Shown one piece after another: positions 21,156-30,321 of a stretch of 64,000 nt of DNA. The notes below the pieces were generated by a model that saw only the letters and a list, made by a program, of their open reading frames with translations, searched no databases and was not told where the DNA came from. The stretch is from Gammaproteobacteria bacterium. Its GTDB lineage: Bacteria > Pseudomonadota > Gammaproteobacteria > Pseudomonadales > Balneatricaceae. A program made the position numbers and the translations under genes. Location: positions 1 through 64,000 of the forward strand of contig JASMLZ010000094.1 in NCBI GenBank assembly GCA_030748435.1. The letters are read 5' to 3'. The number at the start of each line of letters is the position of its first letter. Position 1 is the stretch's first letter.

Positions 21156-21179
21156 TTTCGTTTTACTCTCAAAACGAAA
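21156..21179. promoter_or_regulatory. Palindromic candidate DeoR operator
   Basis: TTTCGTTTT-ACTCTC-AAAACGAAA perfect 9-bp arms just upstream of the deoR-family gene. Confidence 0.5.
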
Positions 21180-21357
21180 ATTTTACGCTAATTTTAATAA
21201 ATAATGAAGTGGTGATAATTGCCAAGGCTCTCTGCAAGCTATTTAGCACCGTTAAACGTTAAACCAAAGACTGCCCATCATAACGGTATTGAGACATTTA
21301 TTGCTGCTTATTAATATAAGCCGGAGAAACTGCCTGTACTAAAATCTCGGGGGCGCC

Positions 21358-22011
21358 CTATGTCTGAGCATCAGGCTGAGTTTCAGGTTGTGAGCTGGCA
21401 AATGATGTTAACGACATACACGCGTTATATATTTGCCTGATATTTGGATAGGGTGTCAGGTCGACCTCAAATCTGAGGGCATTGTAAACTTGAGGCACCA
21501 GAAAAATGTCAGCCATACCTGGCGCGTCGGCAAAACAAAATAATGAGGCTTTATGGCGCCCGACCAACTGGCTTTCAGCGGCTCTAAAGCCTGTGTTAAT
21601 CCAGTGTTGGTACCAGTTTTTTTGCTGCTCATCAGTTACATCAAGGGAATCTTTTAAATATTTTAATACTCTTAAATTATTGATTGGGTGTATATCCATG
21701 GCTATGGAGTGTACAAAAGCACGCGCACGAGCGCGCTCTATAGGTGGTACGGGATAAAAAGCCGGCTCAGGATATGTTTCATCCAGATATTCTAAAATTG
21801 CCAGAGATTGGGTCAATATCTGGTTCTCACTCAGGGCCAGAGCTGGAATAAGCATTTGTGGGTTAATGGTTGCATATTGCTCAGCACGATGCTCACCGCC
21901 ATTTCTTAAAAGGTGGGTGGGAATACTTTTGTATTCTTGCCTTTTCAGGGCGAGCCCAATCCTTACTCTATATGCCGCTGAAGATCGCCAATATGTATAT
22001 AACTCAAACAT
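21358..22011 (-). CDS. maiA: Maleylacetoacetate isomerase (zeta-class GST)
   Basis: ELYTYWRSSAAYRVRIGLALKRQEY...NPQMLIPAL; SLAILEYLDETYPEPAFYP. Confidence 0.9.
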   Translation of the reverse strand: MFELYTYWRSSAAYRVRIGLALKRQEYKSIPTHLLRNGGEHRAEQYATINPQMLIPALALSENQILTQSLAILEYLDETYPEPAFYPVPPIERARARAFVHSIAMDIHPINNLRVLKYLKDSLDVTDEQQKNWYQHWINTGFRAAESQLVGRHKASLFCFADAPGMADIFLVPQVYNALRFEVDLTPYPNIRQIYNACMSLTSFASSQPETQPDAQT

Positions 22012-22012
22012 T

Positions 22013-22507
22013 TTATCTGCCTTGTGTCGGTATATCTCTGACTTGTTGGTCCATAGACCCTTTGGCGTCTTGCCTGACTCTGCGCATTATATCCAGCAAC
22101 ATCTGGTATTCCTCGCTACTTATCCCGCTAAGCATATTTTGCTCCAATTGCTTAACCATAGGAATCAGGTGAGCCATAACACGCCTGCCCTCACGCGTAA
22201 GCCTTATCAGATTACAACGTTGATCAGCAGGATCAGTATGACTTTCTATAAAACCACGCTTTAATAGGCTAGCTACAGCCCTCGATACTTTTACCTTGTC
22301 CATACTGGACTGCAAAACAATGCTCTTGGCAGATAAGGGTGCAAACTCATTTAGCACCGCCAGCGTTCTCCACTCAGAGGCACTAAGACCATATTCTGTG
22401 GCATATATTTGTTTCACAGAATTGGCAACATCCTGACTAAAAACCCTAACTAAATATGGGAAAAAAGATGAAAGTTCGAAACTCCCATATTCATTATTGT
22501 CTATCAT
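22013..22507 (-). CDS. MarR-family transcriptional regulator
   Basis: YGLSASEWRTLAVLNEFAPLSAKSIVLQSSMDKVKVSRAVASLLKRGFIESHTDPADQR; start trimmed to MIDNNEYG. Confidence 0.9.
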   Translation of the reverse strand: MIDNNEYGSFELSSFFPYLVRVFSQDVANSVKQIYATEYGLSASEWRTLAVLNEFAPLSAKSIVLQSSMDKVKVSRAVASLLKRGFIESHTDPADQRCNLIRLTREGRRVMAHLIPMVKQLEQNMLSGISSEEYQMLLDIMRRVRQDAKGSMDQQVRDIPTQGR

Positions 22508-22627
22508 AACCTGTACCTTACCCTCACGTATCAAAGCCAGTATTTCCCAAGGGTTATGGTTTTGCCACCTTGCATAAACCCACCTTAACAATGATAAAAA
22601 CAATCATTTTTGTCATTATTGGTTGCA

Positions 22628-22643
22628 TATGATACCTATCATA
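22628..22643. promoter_or_regulatory. Palindrome, candidate MarR operator 1
   Basis: TATGATA-CC-TATCATA perfect inverted repeat in the divergent intergenic region. Confidence 0.45.
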
Positions 22644-22654
22644 CTTTGAACATT

Positions 22655-22672
22655 TAATACTTTCAAGTATTA
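22655..22672. promoter_or_regulatory. Palindrome, candidate MarR operator 2
   Basis: TAATACTT-TC-AAGTATTA perfect inverted repeat, 28 bp centre-to-centre from operator 1. Confidence 0.45.
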
Positions 22673-22785
22673 CATCTAATTGTAAAATTATTTATATAAT
22701 GTTGATATTATTACTTATTTTTTAACATAAAAATAATTCATATATATGAAACTATATTTTTAATTAATTTTTTACTCAAAAAAAC

Positions 22786-22814
22786 TTGACTTCGTTTCTT
22801 ATGAAACCAATAAT
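22786..22814 (+). promoter_or_regulatory. Candidate sigma70 promoter for the VOC gene
   Basis: TTGACT-17 nt-AATAAT upstream of CDS 22928. Confidence 0.4.
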
Positions 22815-22927
22815 CGATACTATAAATACGATTGTGTTTAAGCCGTGCTATGAGCAGCATTATCAGATTCGAGCGGCTTAACTGAATAGGTTTAGTATCC
22901 TCAATCGTAAAGACGGAGAACATAACA

Positions 22928-23464
22928 GTGACTATCAAAAAAATTCATCACGTGGCGTACCGCTGCCATGACACCAAAGCAACCGTTGAGTGGTATCTAA
23001 AATATCTGCATATGGATTTCGTTCTGGCTATTGCTGAAGATTCAGTACCATCTACTAAAGAGCCTGATCCCTATATGCATGTCTTTTTGGATGCCGGGAA
23101 TGGCAATATTCTGGCATTTTTTGAACTGCCAAACTCACCACCTATGGGCCGCGACACTAACACCCCGGCGTGGGTTCAGCATTTAGCATTTGAGGTTGAT
23201 TCAGAGGAGGAAATGATGAATGTTAAACAACGTCTGGAAGCAGATGGTATAGAAGTCATTGGGCCTACCAATCACACAATTTTTAAATCCATTTATTTCA
23301 GAGACCCAAACGGCCACAGATTGGAGCTAGCCGTAAATACAGGTACAGCCCAAATGTATCAACAATTGGATGATGTCAAATGGGCAATGCTGGAAGAATG
23401 GACCAGAACCAGAAAAGCGCCAATGCATGCAAAATGGATGCACACACAAGAATTTAACCAATAG
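22928..23464 (+). CDS. VOC-superfamily (glyoxalase/extradiol dioxygenase-like) protein
   Basis: IHHVAYRCHDTKATVEWYLKYL...VQHLAFEVDSEEEM...IYFRDPNGHRLELAV. Confidence 0.85.
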   Translation: MTIKKIHHVAYRCHDTKATVEWYLKYLHMDFVLAIAEDSVPSTKEPDPYMHVFLDAGNGNILAFFELPNSPPMGRDTNTPAWVQHLAFEVDSEEEMMNVKQRLEADGIEVIGPTNHTIFKSIYFRDPNGHRLELAVNTGTAQMYQQLDDVKWAMLEEWTRTRKAPMHAKWMHTQEFNQ

Positions 23465-23478
23465 CGGAACTCGCAATA

Positions 23479-24516
23479 ATGAAATTGGCCTCTCTAAAAA
23501 ACCACACTCACGATGGCAAGCTAGTGGTTGTAGCAAAAGATCTCAAGTCATATAAAGCCGTTCCTGACATCTCACCCACCTTGCAATGCGCTTTGGATGA
23601 CTGGGCCAATATAGCCCCCAAACTGGAAGCAGTGTATACCCAACTAAATGCCGGTGACGCACAAGGAGCCGAGCCCTTTGATCAGGCAAAATGCAACTCG
23701 CCATTGCCGCGGGCATTTCATTGGGCCGATGGTTCAGCCTATGTCAACCATGTAGAACTTGTGCGCCGGGCCAGAGGTGCTGAATTGCCAGCAACATTTT
23801 GGCAAGATCCTTTAATTTATCAAGGCGGCTCGGATTCTTTTCTTGGCCCGCATGACAATATAGAGCTTGCTTCTGAAGACTTTGGCATAGACTTTGAAGC
23901 AGAAATCGCGGTGATTCTTTCCCATACCCAAATGGGAGCACCAAAGGATCAAGTAGATAGTAATATCAAACTACTAATGCTGGTAAACGATGTATCACTG
24001 AGGAATTTAATACCTGCTGAACTCGCCAAAGGTTTTGGATTTTATCAATCAAAGCCATCCAGTGCCTTTTCTCCGGTAGCGGTAACACCAGATGAATTAG
24101 GTACTGACTGGTGTGATGGGAAAATTAATCTGCCCCTGCTTTCCACACTCAACGGACAAGCCTTCGGTACACCTGATGCTGGCGTAGATATGACCTTTAA
24201 TTTTTATGAATTGATTAGCCATGCAGCGAAAACACGTCCTTTAACAGCAGGCTCTATTATTGGTTCTGGAACCGTTTCTAATAAATCTCCAGATGGTGGC
24301 CCAGGAAAAGCCGTGACAGATGGTGGCAAAGGGTATTCCTGCATTGCCGAGTTAAGAATGATTGAGACCATCAACTATGGCAAACCCAAAACCAGTTATA
24401 TGCAATACGGTGACCAAATACAAATTGAGATGCTAGACAAAAATGGGGCATCCATCTTTGGTGCTATCAAGCAAGAATTAGTGCCCTATGTGAGGGCTGA
24501 CAACAAAGGTAATTGA
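23479..24516 (+). CDS. Fumarylacetoacetate hydrolase-family protein
   Basis: GPHDNIELASEDFGIDFEAEIAVIL; LVNDVSLRNL; SIIGSGTVSNKSPDG; GDQIQIEMLDKNGASIFGAI. Confidence 0.9.
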   Translation: MKLASLKNHTHDGKLVVVAKDLKSYKAVPDISPTLQCALDDWANIAPKLEAVYTQLNAGDAQGAEPFDQAKCNSPLPRAFHWADGSAYVNHVELVRRARGAELPATFWQDPLIYQGGSDSFLGPHDNIELASEDFGIDFEAEIAVILSHTQMGAPKDQVDSNIKLLMLVNDVSLRNLIPAELAKGFGFYQSKPSSAFSPVAVTPDELGTDWCDGKINLPLLSTLNGQAFGTPDAGVDMTFNFYELISHAAKTRPLTAGSIIGSGTVSNKSPDGGPGKAVTDGGKGYSCIAELRMIETINYGKPKTSYMQYGDQIQIEMLDKNGASIFGAIKQELVPYVRADNKGN

Positions 24517-24678
24517 GAATTATAAGCTCATGGTAACACCCACAGCCTCCAGTTGGGGTGAATTATCAAGTTATATAACTTTGATATTGAAATATGAAAG
24601 GGAATGCGAATTTTATTTTTTATGATAGTAAAAGTCATTTTTTTATAAAATAATTAAACTAATAAATAGGGTGATAAA

Positions 24679-25692
24679 ATGAATAAAATCAAATTTTCAA
24701 TAATGGCTTTGGCTCTTGGCCTAGCCACTTATGCACAGGCTGACAACCTAAAGGTGAGTCACTTTATGCCTGCCAAGCATCCTTTCCAATCCGTTTTTAT
24801 GGAAAGCTGGGCCGCTGAATTAAAAACCTGTACGCAAGATGAAATCAATGTGGATTTTTTCCCCGCAGGTTCTGCTTTTGGTCACCTAGCCAAGCAATTA
24901 GACCAAGTAAAAGCTGGCGTAGTTGATGTTGCCCATGGGCTGACCGGTGTACCCAGAGGGCGGCTACCACGCACTTCAATTGTAGATTTACCGTTAATTT
25001 TTGACAGCGCCCATGCCGTTTCCAATACCCTGTGGGACATGCATGAGCAAGGCTTACTGGAAGATGAATTTAGCGGTGTTAAGGTACTGGCACTGCATGG
25101 CCACAATCCGGGCCTAATTCATACCAAGGGCAAGCCTACACGCGTGCCAGCAGATCTTAATGGTTTACGCATCAGGTTCCCGAGTCTGGCCGTATCTATA
25201 ATGCTTGAACAATTGGGAGCAAACCCTGTTGGACTACCCCCAACCCAAGTTTATGAAAACCTGCAAAAAGGTGTTATTGATGGCACAGTGTTCCCTTGGG
25301 ACGCCATTGGAGGTATGAAGCTTTACGAAGTACTGGACAGTCATGTCGAAGCAAACCTGTATACCACTTCATTCTACTTTGTGATGAATGAGAATAAGTA
25401 TAATAGCTTGTCTGAGCAAGCCAGATCTTGTGTCGATTCGATTTCTGGACGAGTCTTGGTTAATCGCCTGGGCGAATGGTGGAATAGCTGGGATGCTAAA
25501 GGTCTTAGTGCCACACAAGCAGCCGGCAATGAAATTATTTCTTTAACAGCAGCAGAAAGAGCCTTGTGGGAAGCGAAAGCCGAACAGTCAGTGGCCCCTT
25601 ATTTGGCAGCATTGGCCAAGCAGGGTGTCGACGATCCAGAGGCTTTGTACAGTAAAGTTAAAGCGCTGGCCGCAAACCACAATAATAAATAA
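24679..25692 (+). CDS. TRAP transporter substrate-binding protein DctP
   Basis: Signal peptide; FMPAKHPFQSVFMESWAAEL...GLRIRFPSLAVSIMLEQLGANPVGLPPTQVYENLQKGVIDG. Confidence 0.93.
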   Translation: MNKIKFSIMALALGLATYAQADNLKVSHFMPAKHPFQSVFMESWAAELKTCTQDEINVDFFPAGSAFGHLAKQLDQVKAGVVDVAHGLTGVPRGRLPRTSIVDLPLIFDSAHAVSNTLWDMHEQGLLEDEFSGVKVLALHGHNPGLIHTKGKPTRVPADLNGLRIRFPSLAVSIMLEQLGANPVGLPPTQVYENLQKGVIDGTVFPWDAIGGMKLYEVLDSHVEANLYTTSFYFVMNENKYNSLSEQARSCVDSISGRVLVNRLGEWWNSWDAKGLSATQAAGNEIISLTAAERALWEAKAEQSVAPYLAALAKQGVDDPEALYSKVKALAANHNNK

Positions 25693-25701
25693 TATTGTGC
25701 C

Positions 25702-25746
25702 AACAATGCCAGCTATCTTCGGAAGCTGGCATTGTTAAGATAATCA
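25702..25746 (+). terminator. Strong stem-loop between dctP and dctQ
   Basis: AACAATGCCAGCT-9 nt-AGCTGGCATTGTT, 13-bp perfect stem. Confidence 0.65.
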
Positions 25747-25960
25747 CAGAATTATGCACCATCAGCTTTGCATCACAAAAATTATCAAATCGAGCCTTTT
25801 GCACGAACTGGGATTTGATTCTGTAACAAGGCAAAAACGCACACACAAAGTAAGTTTATGCACGGTAAATGACCGATTGAGTGTGTTTTTAACGCCACTA
25901 CAGGACCAAAGAACTATCGTGCAAAAGCCTCAAATTAACTCAATTGCATGTTGATCAACC

Positions 25961-26464
25961 ATGTTAGACAAATTTCTTAACCTTTTAGAAAAAGTAATTC
26001 AGCAACTGGCATGGGCAGGCATGGCAGGGCTAGTCATTGCTGTACTAGTTACGGTTATAGATATTGTAAGCAGAAAAACCATTGGTTGGTCCATCAAGGG
26101 TATTGTAGAAATTATGCAGTTGGCGGTGATGTATGCGGCATTCAGCGCGATACCCTTTGCTTTTGTTTCCGGCAGCCATGTCTCTGTAGATATATTTGCA
26201 CAACATATGTCAACTGGTGCTAAAACAGCTATAACATTGACCAGCTTGGTTTTAGGCTGCTTACTTATGTTCAGCCTGGCCTACTTTGGAGCACAACAGG
26301 GGCTGCTAGAATGGTCATACAATGATGTGACCATGACCCTGGGAATTAGCAAAATATATTTTTGGATACCATTGGTGGTCGGTTCAGCTTTAAGTGCAAC
26401 TTTGTTACTTGGATATATTATTAGACTAATTTTTTCTGTGAAAAATTTTACTGAAGAACATTAG
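25961..26464 (+). CDS. TRAP transporter small permease DctQ
   Basis: 4-TM protein with DIVSRKTIGWSIKGIVEIMQLAVMYAAFSAIPFAF. Confidence 0.9.
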   Translation: MLDKFLNLLEKVIQQLAWAGMAGLVIAVLVTVIDIVSRKTIGWSIKGIVEIMQLAVMYAAFSAIPFAFVSGSHVSVDIFAQHMSTGAKTAITLTSLVLGCLLMFSLAYFGAQQGLLEWSYNDVTMTLGISKIYFWIPLVVGSALSATLLLGYIIRLIFSVKNFTEEH

Positions 26465-26634
26465 GAAATTTTGCAAATGACAGCCGGTGCGAGGAAAAAC
26501 GAGGGAGCAATCTCTAATCTATTGATTTAAATAACTATTAGATTGCTACACTCACAAAAGCTACCATACCCATGGTTTATAACCTCCTTAGGCATTTATA
26601 AAATTGTTTTAGTCTACTGTTAAGAGTGCTGTTA

Positions 26635-27936
26635 ATGTCAGATCCGGTTTTTGGTTTTATTTCTTTTTTGTTGTTGCTCTTACTTATCGCTTGCCGCATT
26701 CCAGTAGCAATAGCAATGGGGACGGTCGGGGTTATTGGGGGAATGATCGTTAATGGGTTTTCCAGCGTTAGCTTTATCGTTGGATCCTTGCCATTTGAGA
26801 CCGTTTTCCCATACGGTTTGTCAGTGGTTCCGTTATTTATTCTGATGGGAGTCATCGCTGCTCAAGCCGGGTTATCAAAAGACCTGTACCAAGCCACACA
26901 AGCTTTCGTCGGACACTTTAAAGGTGGCTTAGCTATGTCCACTGTTGGGGCATGCGCTGCTTTTGGCTCCATATGTGGCTCCAGCTTGGCCACTGTGGCC
27001 ACTATGGCAAGAGTCGCACTGCCAGAAATGAAGAAAGCAAACTATGACGAAAATTTTGCCGCTGCTACTGTTGCTGCTGGCGGCACATTGGGGGTATTGA
27101 TCCCACCAAGCATCATTATGGTTATTTACGCCATACTGACCGAAGAATCCGTAGGCCAAATGTTTGCAGCGGCTATATTACCGGGGTTATTAGCCACTAT
27201 TTTATATATGCTGGCAATACATTACAAAGTCAGGTTTGACCCCAAATCGGGCCCTGCAAACCCAGCCTTATCTTACGCACAACGGATCCGTGCAGTGATC
27301 AGTGTATGGCACGTTGCACTGCTGTTTAGCGTGGTGATTGGTGGTATCTATATTGGCTGGTTCTCACCAACCGAGGCGGCAGCAGTAGGTGTTCTCGGAG
27401 CCTTGGTACTGGCTGTGATAAAACAGAAAATGACAATTGCTCTAGTGCAGAATGCTATGTTGGAAACAGCATCCATCAGCGGTATGATTTTCTTAATATT
27501 GGTGGGCACCTCACTATTTAACTTTTTTATTGAAAGTACAATGCTGCCTCAGGTATTAGTAGAGTGGGTCACAGGATTAGACATTAATCGCTATATAGTG
27601 TTATTGATTCTACTTTTGTTTTTCATAGTATTAGGCATGTTTATGGATGCCTTAAGTATGATTCTATTGACCTTGCCGTTTGTTTTTCCTCTGATCACTT
27701 CACTTGACTTCAATCCAATCTGGTTTGGAATCCTCATGGTTTCTGTAGTTGAAATTGGCTTGATCACGCCACCTGTTGGGATGAATTTATTTATCTTAAT
27801 AGGTATAGATAAGAAATTGCATATCGCTGCTGTAAGCAAGGCTATTATACTTTTTGTCATAGCCGACATCATCCGCATAGGCGTGCTGATTGTACTGCCA
27901 GAATTGAGTTTATGGCTACCATCACGGATGTTGTAG
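26635..27936 (+). CDS. TRAP transporter large permease DctM
   Basis: CRIPVAIAMGTVG; CGSSLATVATMARVALPEMKKANYDENFAAATVAAGGTLGVLIPPSIIMVIYAILT. Confidence 0.93.
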   Translation: MSDPVFGFISFLLLLLLIACRIPVAIAMGTVGVIGGMIVNGFSSVSFIVGSLPFETVFPYGLSVVPLFILMGVIAAQAGLSKDLYQATQAFVGHFKGGLAMSTVGACAAFGSICGSSLATVATMARVALPEMKKANYDENFAAATVAAGGTLGVLIPPSIIMVIYAILTEESVGQMFAAAILPGLLATILYMLAIHYKVRFDPKSGPANPALSYAQRIRAVISVWHVALLFSVVIGGIYIGWFSPTEAAAVGVLGALVLAVIKQKMTIALVQNAMLETASISGMIFLILVGTSLFNFFIESTMLPQVLVEWVTGLDINRYIVLLILLLFFIVLGMFMDALSMILLTLPFVFPLITSLDFNPIWFGILMVSVVEIGLITPPVGMNLFILIGIDKKLHIAAVSKAIILFVIADIIRIGVLIVLPELSLWLPSRML

Positions 27937-27978
27937 CCGCCTTAGCCCAACATAAACGCCAAGCCTGGCATAGTGCGC

Positions 27979-28836
27979 CTACTTGCGCTTAAGCGGGGTA
28001 CGCAGGCCTCTTAGGGAGCGCTTGATAGTCTTTAGGTGGGCCATGGTCTCGGCGCCAAGTTTCATGGTTACACCCACTACCAACACATCAATAACCACCA
28101 TCTGGGTAATACGAGATGACATTAGGGTTCCCAGCTCCTTATCACCATCCAAATCGATAAACAGTGGAATCGGAGCCAACTCCGCCAAGGGCGTATGACT
28201 TGGGCATAGAGCAATAACAGTGGCTCCTGCATCCAAGGCTAACTGTGTAGTGTGCAGCAAGTCACGTGTTCGACCCGTTTGTGAAATGGCAATCACCACG
28301 TCACCCTCTTGTAGGGTTACCGCTGCCATGGTTTGCAGATGCGGATCCGAATAGGCAGTGGCAGACAAATTCAAACGGAAAAACTTGTGCTGGGCGTCAC
28401 TGCAAATAGGAGCAGAAGCACCAAAGCCATAACAGTCGACCCGTCGGGTTTGTGCCAAGGCTTGAATAGCACGTTCCAGATTGTCTGCATCCAAATCGTG
28501 TTTAACACGAACCAGATTACCCACCGTTGAATCAAAGATTTTCTCTTTGAACTCTTCCACGGAATCACGGCTATCTAAACGGAACTGCTGATAGGAATTG
28601 TTGGTAGCCACACTTTGCGCCAAAGTCAGCTTGAAGTCCTGAAAACCATCAAAACCCAGGGCTCGGCAAAAGCGCACTACGGTGGGCTCACTGACTTCAG
28701 CTGCCGCCGCCAGATCAACTATACGCATTTGCACGACTGCTGAGCGCTTTTGCATCACATAGTCGGCGACTTTCTTTTCCGACTTGCGTAGATGTTCGTA
28801 GCTTTCTTGCAGAATTTTAAATAGATCGTTGGTCAC
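27979..28836 (-). CDS. RpiR/HexR-family regulator (HTH + SIS)
   Basis: EPTVVRFCRALGFDGFQDFKLTLAQ; SIS domain DVVIAISQTGRTRDLL. Confidence 0.92.
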   Translation of the reverse strand: MTNDLFKILQESYEHLRKSEKKVADYVMQKRSAVVQMRIVDLAAAAEVSEPTVVRFCRALGFDGFQDFKLTLAQSVATNNSYQQFRLDSRDSVEEFKEKIFDSTVGNLVRVKHDLDADNLERAIQALAQTRRVDCYGFGASAPICSDAQHKFFRLNLSATAYSDPHLQTMAAVTLQEGDVVIAISQTGRTRDLLHTTQLALDAGATVIALCPSHTPLAELAPIPLFIDLDGDKELGTLMSSRITQMVVIDVLVVGVTMKLGAETMAHLKTIKRSLRGLRTPLKRK

Positions 28837-28918
28837 AGGGCTGTGTTACCTTGTCTGTCTGGCATATTGGTTTTATTCTAACCCATTCTATGCCTTAGCA
28901 CTAACCCCAATAATTGAT

Positions 28919-30307
28919 TCATTCAAGATCAAAGATCTTGCCAGGATTAAGTATATTTTTTGGATCCATAGCACGCTTGATCAGCACCATGGTAGCTACA
29001 GTTTCTGCCCCTAACTCGGTTGGCAAATATGGTTTCTTGCGCAGCCCCACCCCATGCTCACCGGTACAGGTTCCCCCCATACTAATAGCCAGCTTCACCA
29101 AATCACCCGCATAGGCTGCAGCTCGTTCCAACATGGCTTGCTGGTCAGGGGGGTAAAGTATTAACACATGGAAATTACCATCGCCAACATGACCCACTAT
29201 GGCCGTCATTAAGTCCGCCTGTTCAGCTCGTCGTTTGGCTTCCAGTATGCAGTCAGCCAAGCGGGAGATAGGTACACATACATCAGTAGTCATCACCTGC
29301 CATCCAGGCCGAATATTCAGACCGGCAAAATAGGCTTTGTGACGTGCAGTCCACAACTCATTACGCTCTTCCTGAGTGGCAGCCCAACGAAACTGACTAC
29401 CACCATTGGCTGTTGCCACCTCCTCCACCAGACTAACCTGCTCATCAACGCCAGTGACGCTGCCATGAAACTCAAAAAACAGGGTTGGTGCTGCTGTAAA
29501 CCCTGCCAATCTGGAGTAGTTGATGCAAGCCTGCATTTGCACTTCATCAAGCAGTTCGACCCGGGCCAACGGAATCCCCATTTGCATACACTCCACCACA
29601 GTCGTAGCGGCTGTCTCAATACTGGGGAAAGCACACACAGCAGAGGAAATCTGCTCGGGAATGGCAAATAAACGCAAACGTATTTCGGTAATAATACCCA
29701 AAGTGCCTTCGGAACCAACAAACAAACGGGTCAGATCATAGCCAGCGGCACTTTTTTTGGCACGACCACCTGTGTGCAGTATTTGGCCTTGGGCATTTAC
29801 CACCGTTAAACCAATAACCACATCCTTCATAGTGCCATAACGCACGGCATTAGTGCCCGATGCACGGGTGGCAGACATACCACCAATACTGGCATTGGCA
29901 CCCGGGTCTATAGGAAAAAACAAGCCTTGATGGCGCAGTTCATGATTTAGCTGCTCGCGGCTCACACCGGCTTGTACCAAACAATCAAAATCTTCACTAT
30001 TGATTTCCAATACCTGCGCCATTTCTGTCATATCAATACTGATCCCGCCCTTAACAGGCACCAGGTGGCCCTCCAGAGAAGAGCCTACGCCATGCGCAAT
30101 CACCGGGATATGGTATTCACTACAGATAGTGACAGCCTCAGCTACCATGGCTGTAGATTGAGCAAACAGCACCCCGTCAACAATGGGGCCATGGGGGTAA
30201 CTTTCCCCGTGGGAGTGTTCATCACAAACACTCTTATTACGAGTAAATTTATCAGCAAAAACATCGGCCAGCTTCTGCAAGCCAGCCGCCTGTTGGTTAT
30301 TTATCAA
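28919..30307 (-). CDS. FAD-binding oxidoreductase (GlcD / D-lactate dehydrogenase family)
   Basis: PVIAHGVGSSLEGHLVPVKGGISIDM; FVGSEGTLGIITEI; CTGEHGVGLRKKPYL; NPGKIFD. Confidence 0.92.
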   Translation of the reverse strand: MINNQQAAGLQKLADVFADKFTRNKSVCDEHSHGESYPHGPIVDGVLFAQSTAMVAEAVTICSEYHIPVIAHGVGSSLEGHLVPVKGGISIDMTEMAQVLEINSEDFDCLVQAGVSREQLNHELRHQGLFFPIDPGANASIGGMSATRASGTNAVRYGTMKDVVIGLTVVNAQGQILHTGGRAKKSAAGYDLTRLFVGSEGTLGIITEIRLRLFAIPEQISSAVCAFPSIETAATTVVECMQMGIPLARVELLDEVQMQACINYSRLAGFTAAPTLFFEFHGSVTGVDEQVSLVEEVATANGGSQFRWAATQEERNELWTARHKAYFAGLNIRPGWQVMTTDVCVPISRLADCILEAKRRAEQADLMTAIVGHVGDGNFHVLILYPPDQQAMLERAAAYAGDLVKLAISMGGTCTGEHGVGLRKKPYLPTELGAETVATMVLIKRAMDPKNILNPGKIFDLE

Positions 30308-30321
30308 TGCCGCTTACCCTG

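Noticed and set aside
24568-24581. AAGTTATATAACTT palindrome upstream of the second dctP
   Set aside because: Short AT-rich palindrome that does not match the MarR-region palindromes; likely chance.
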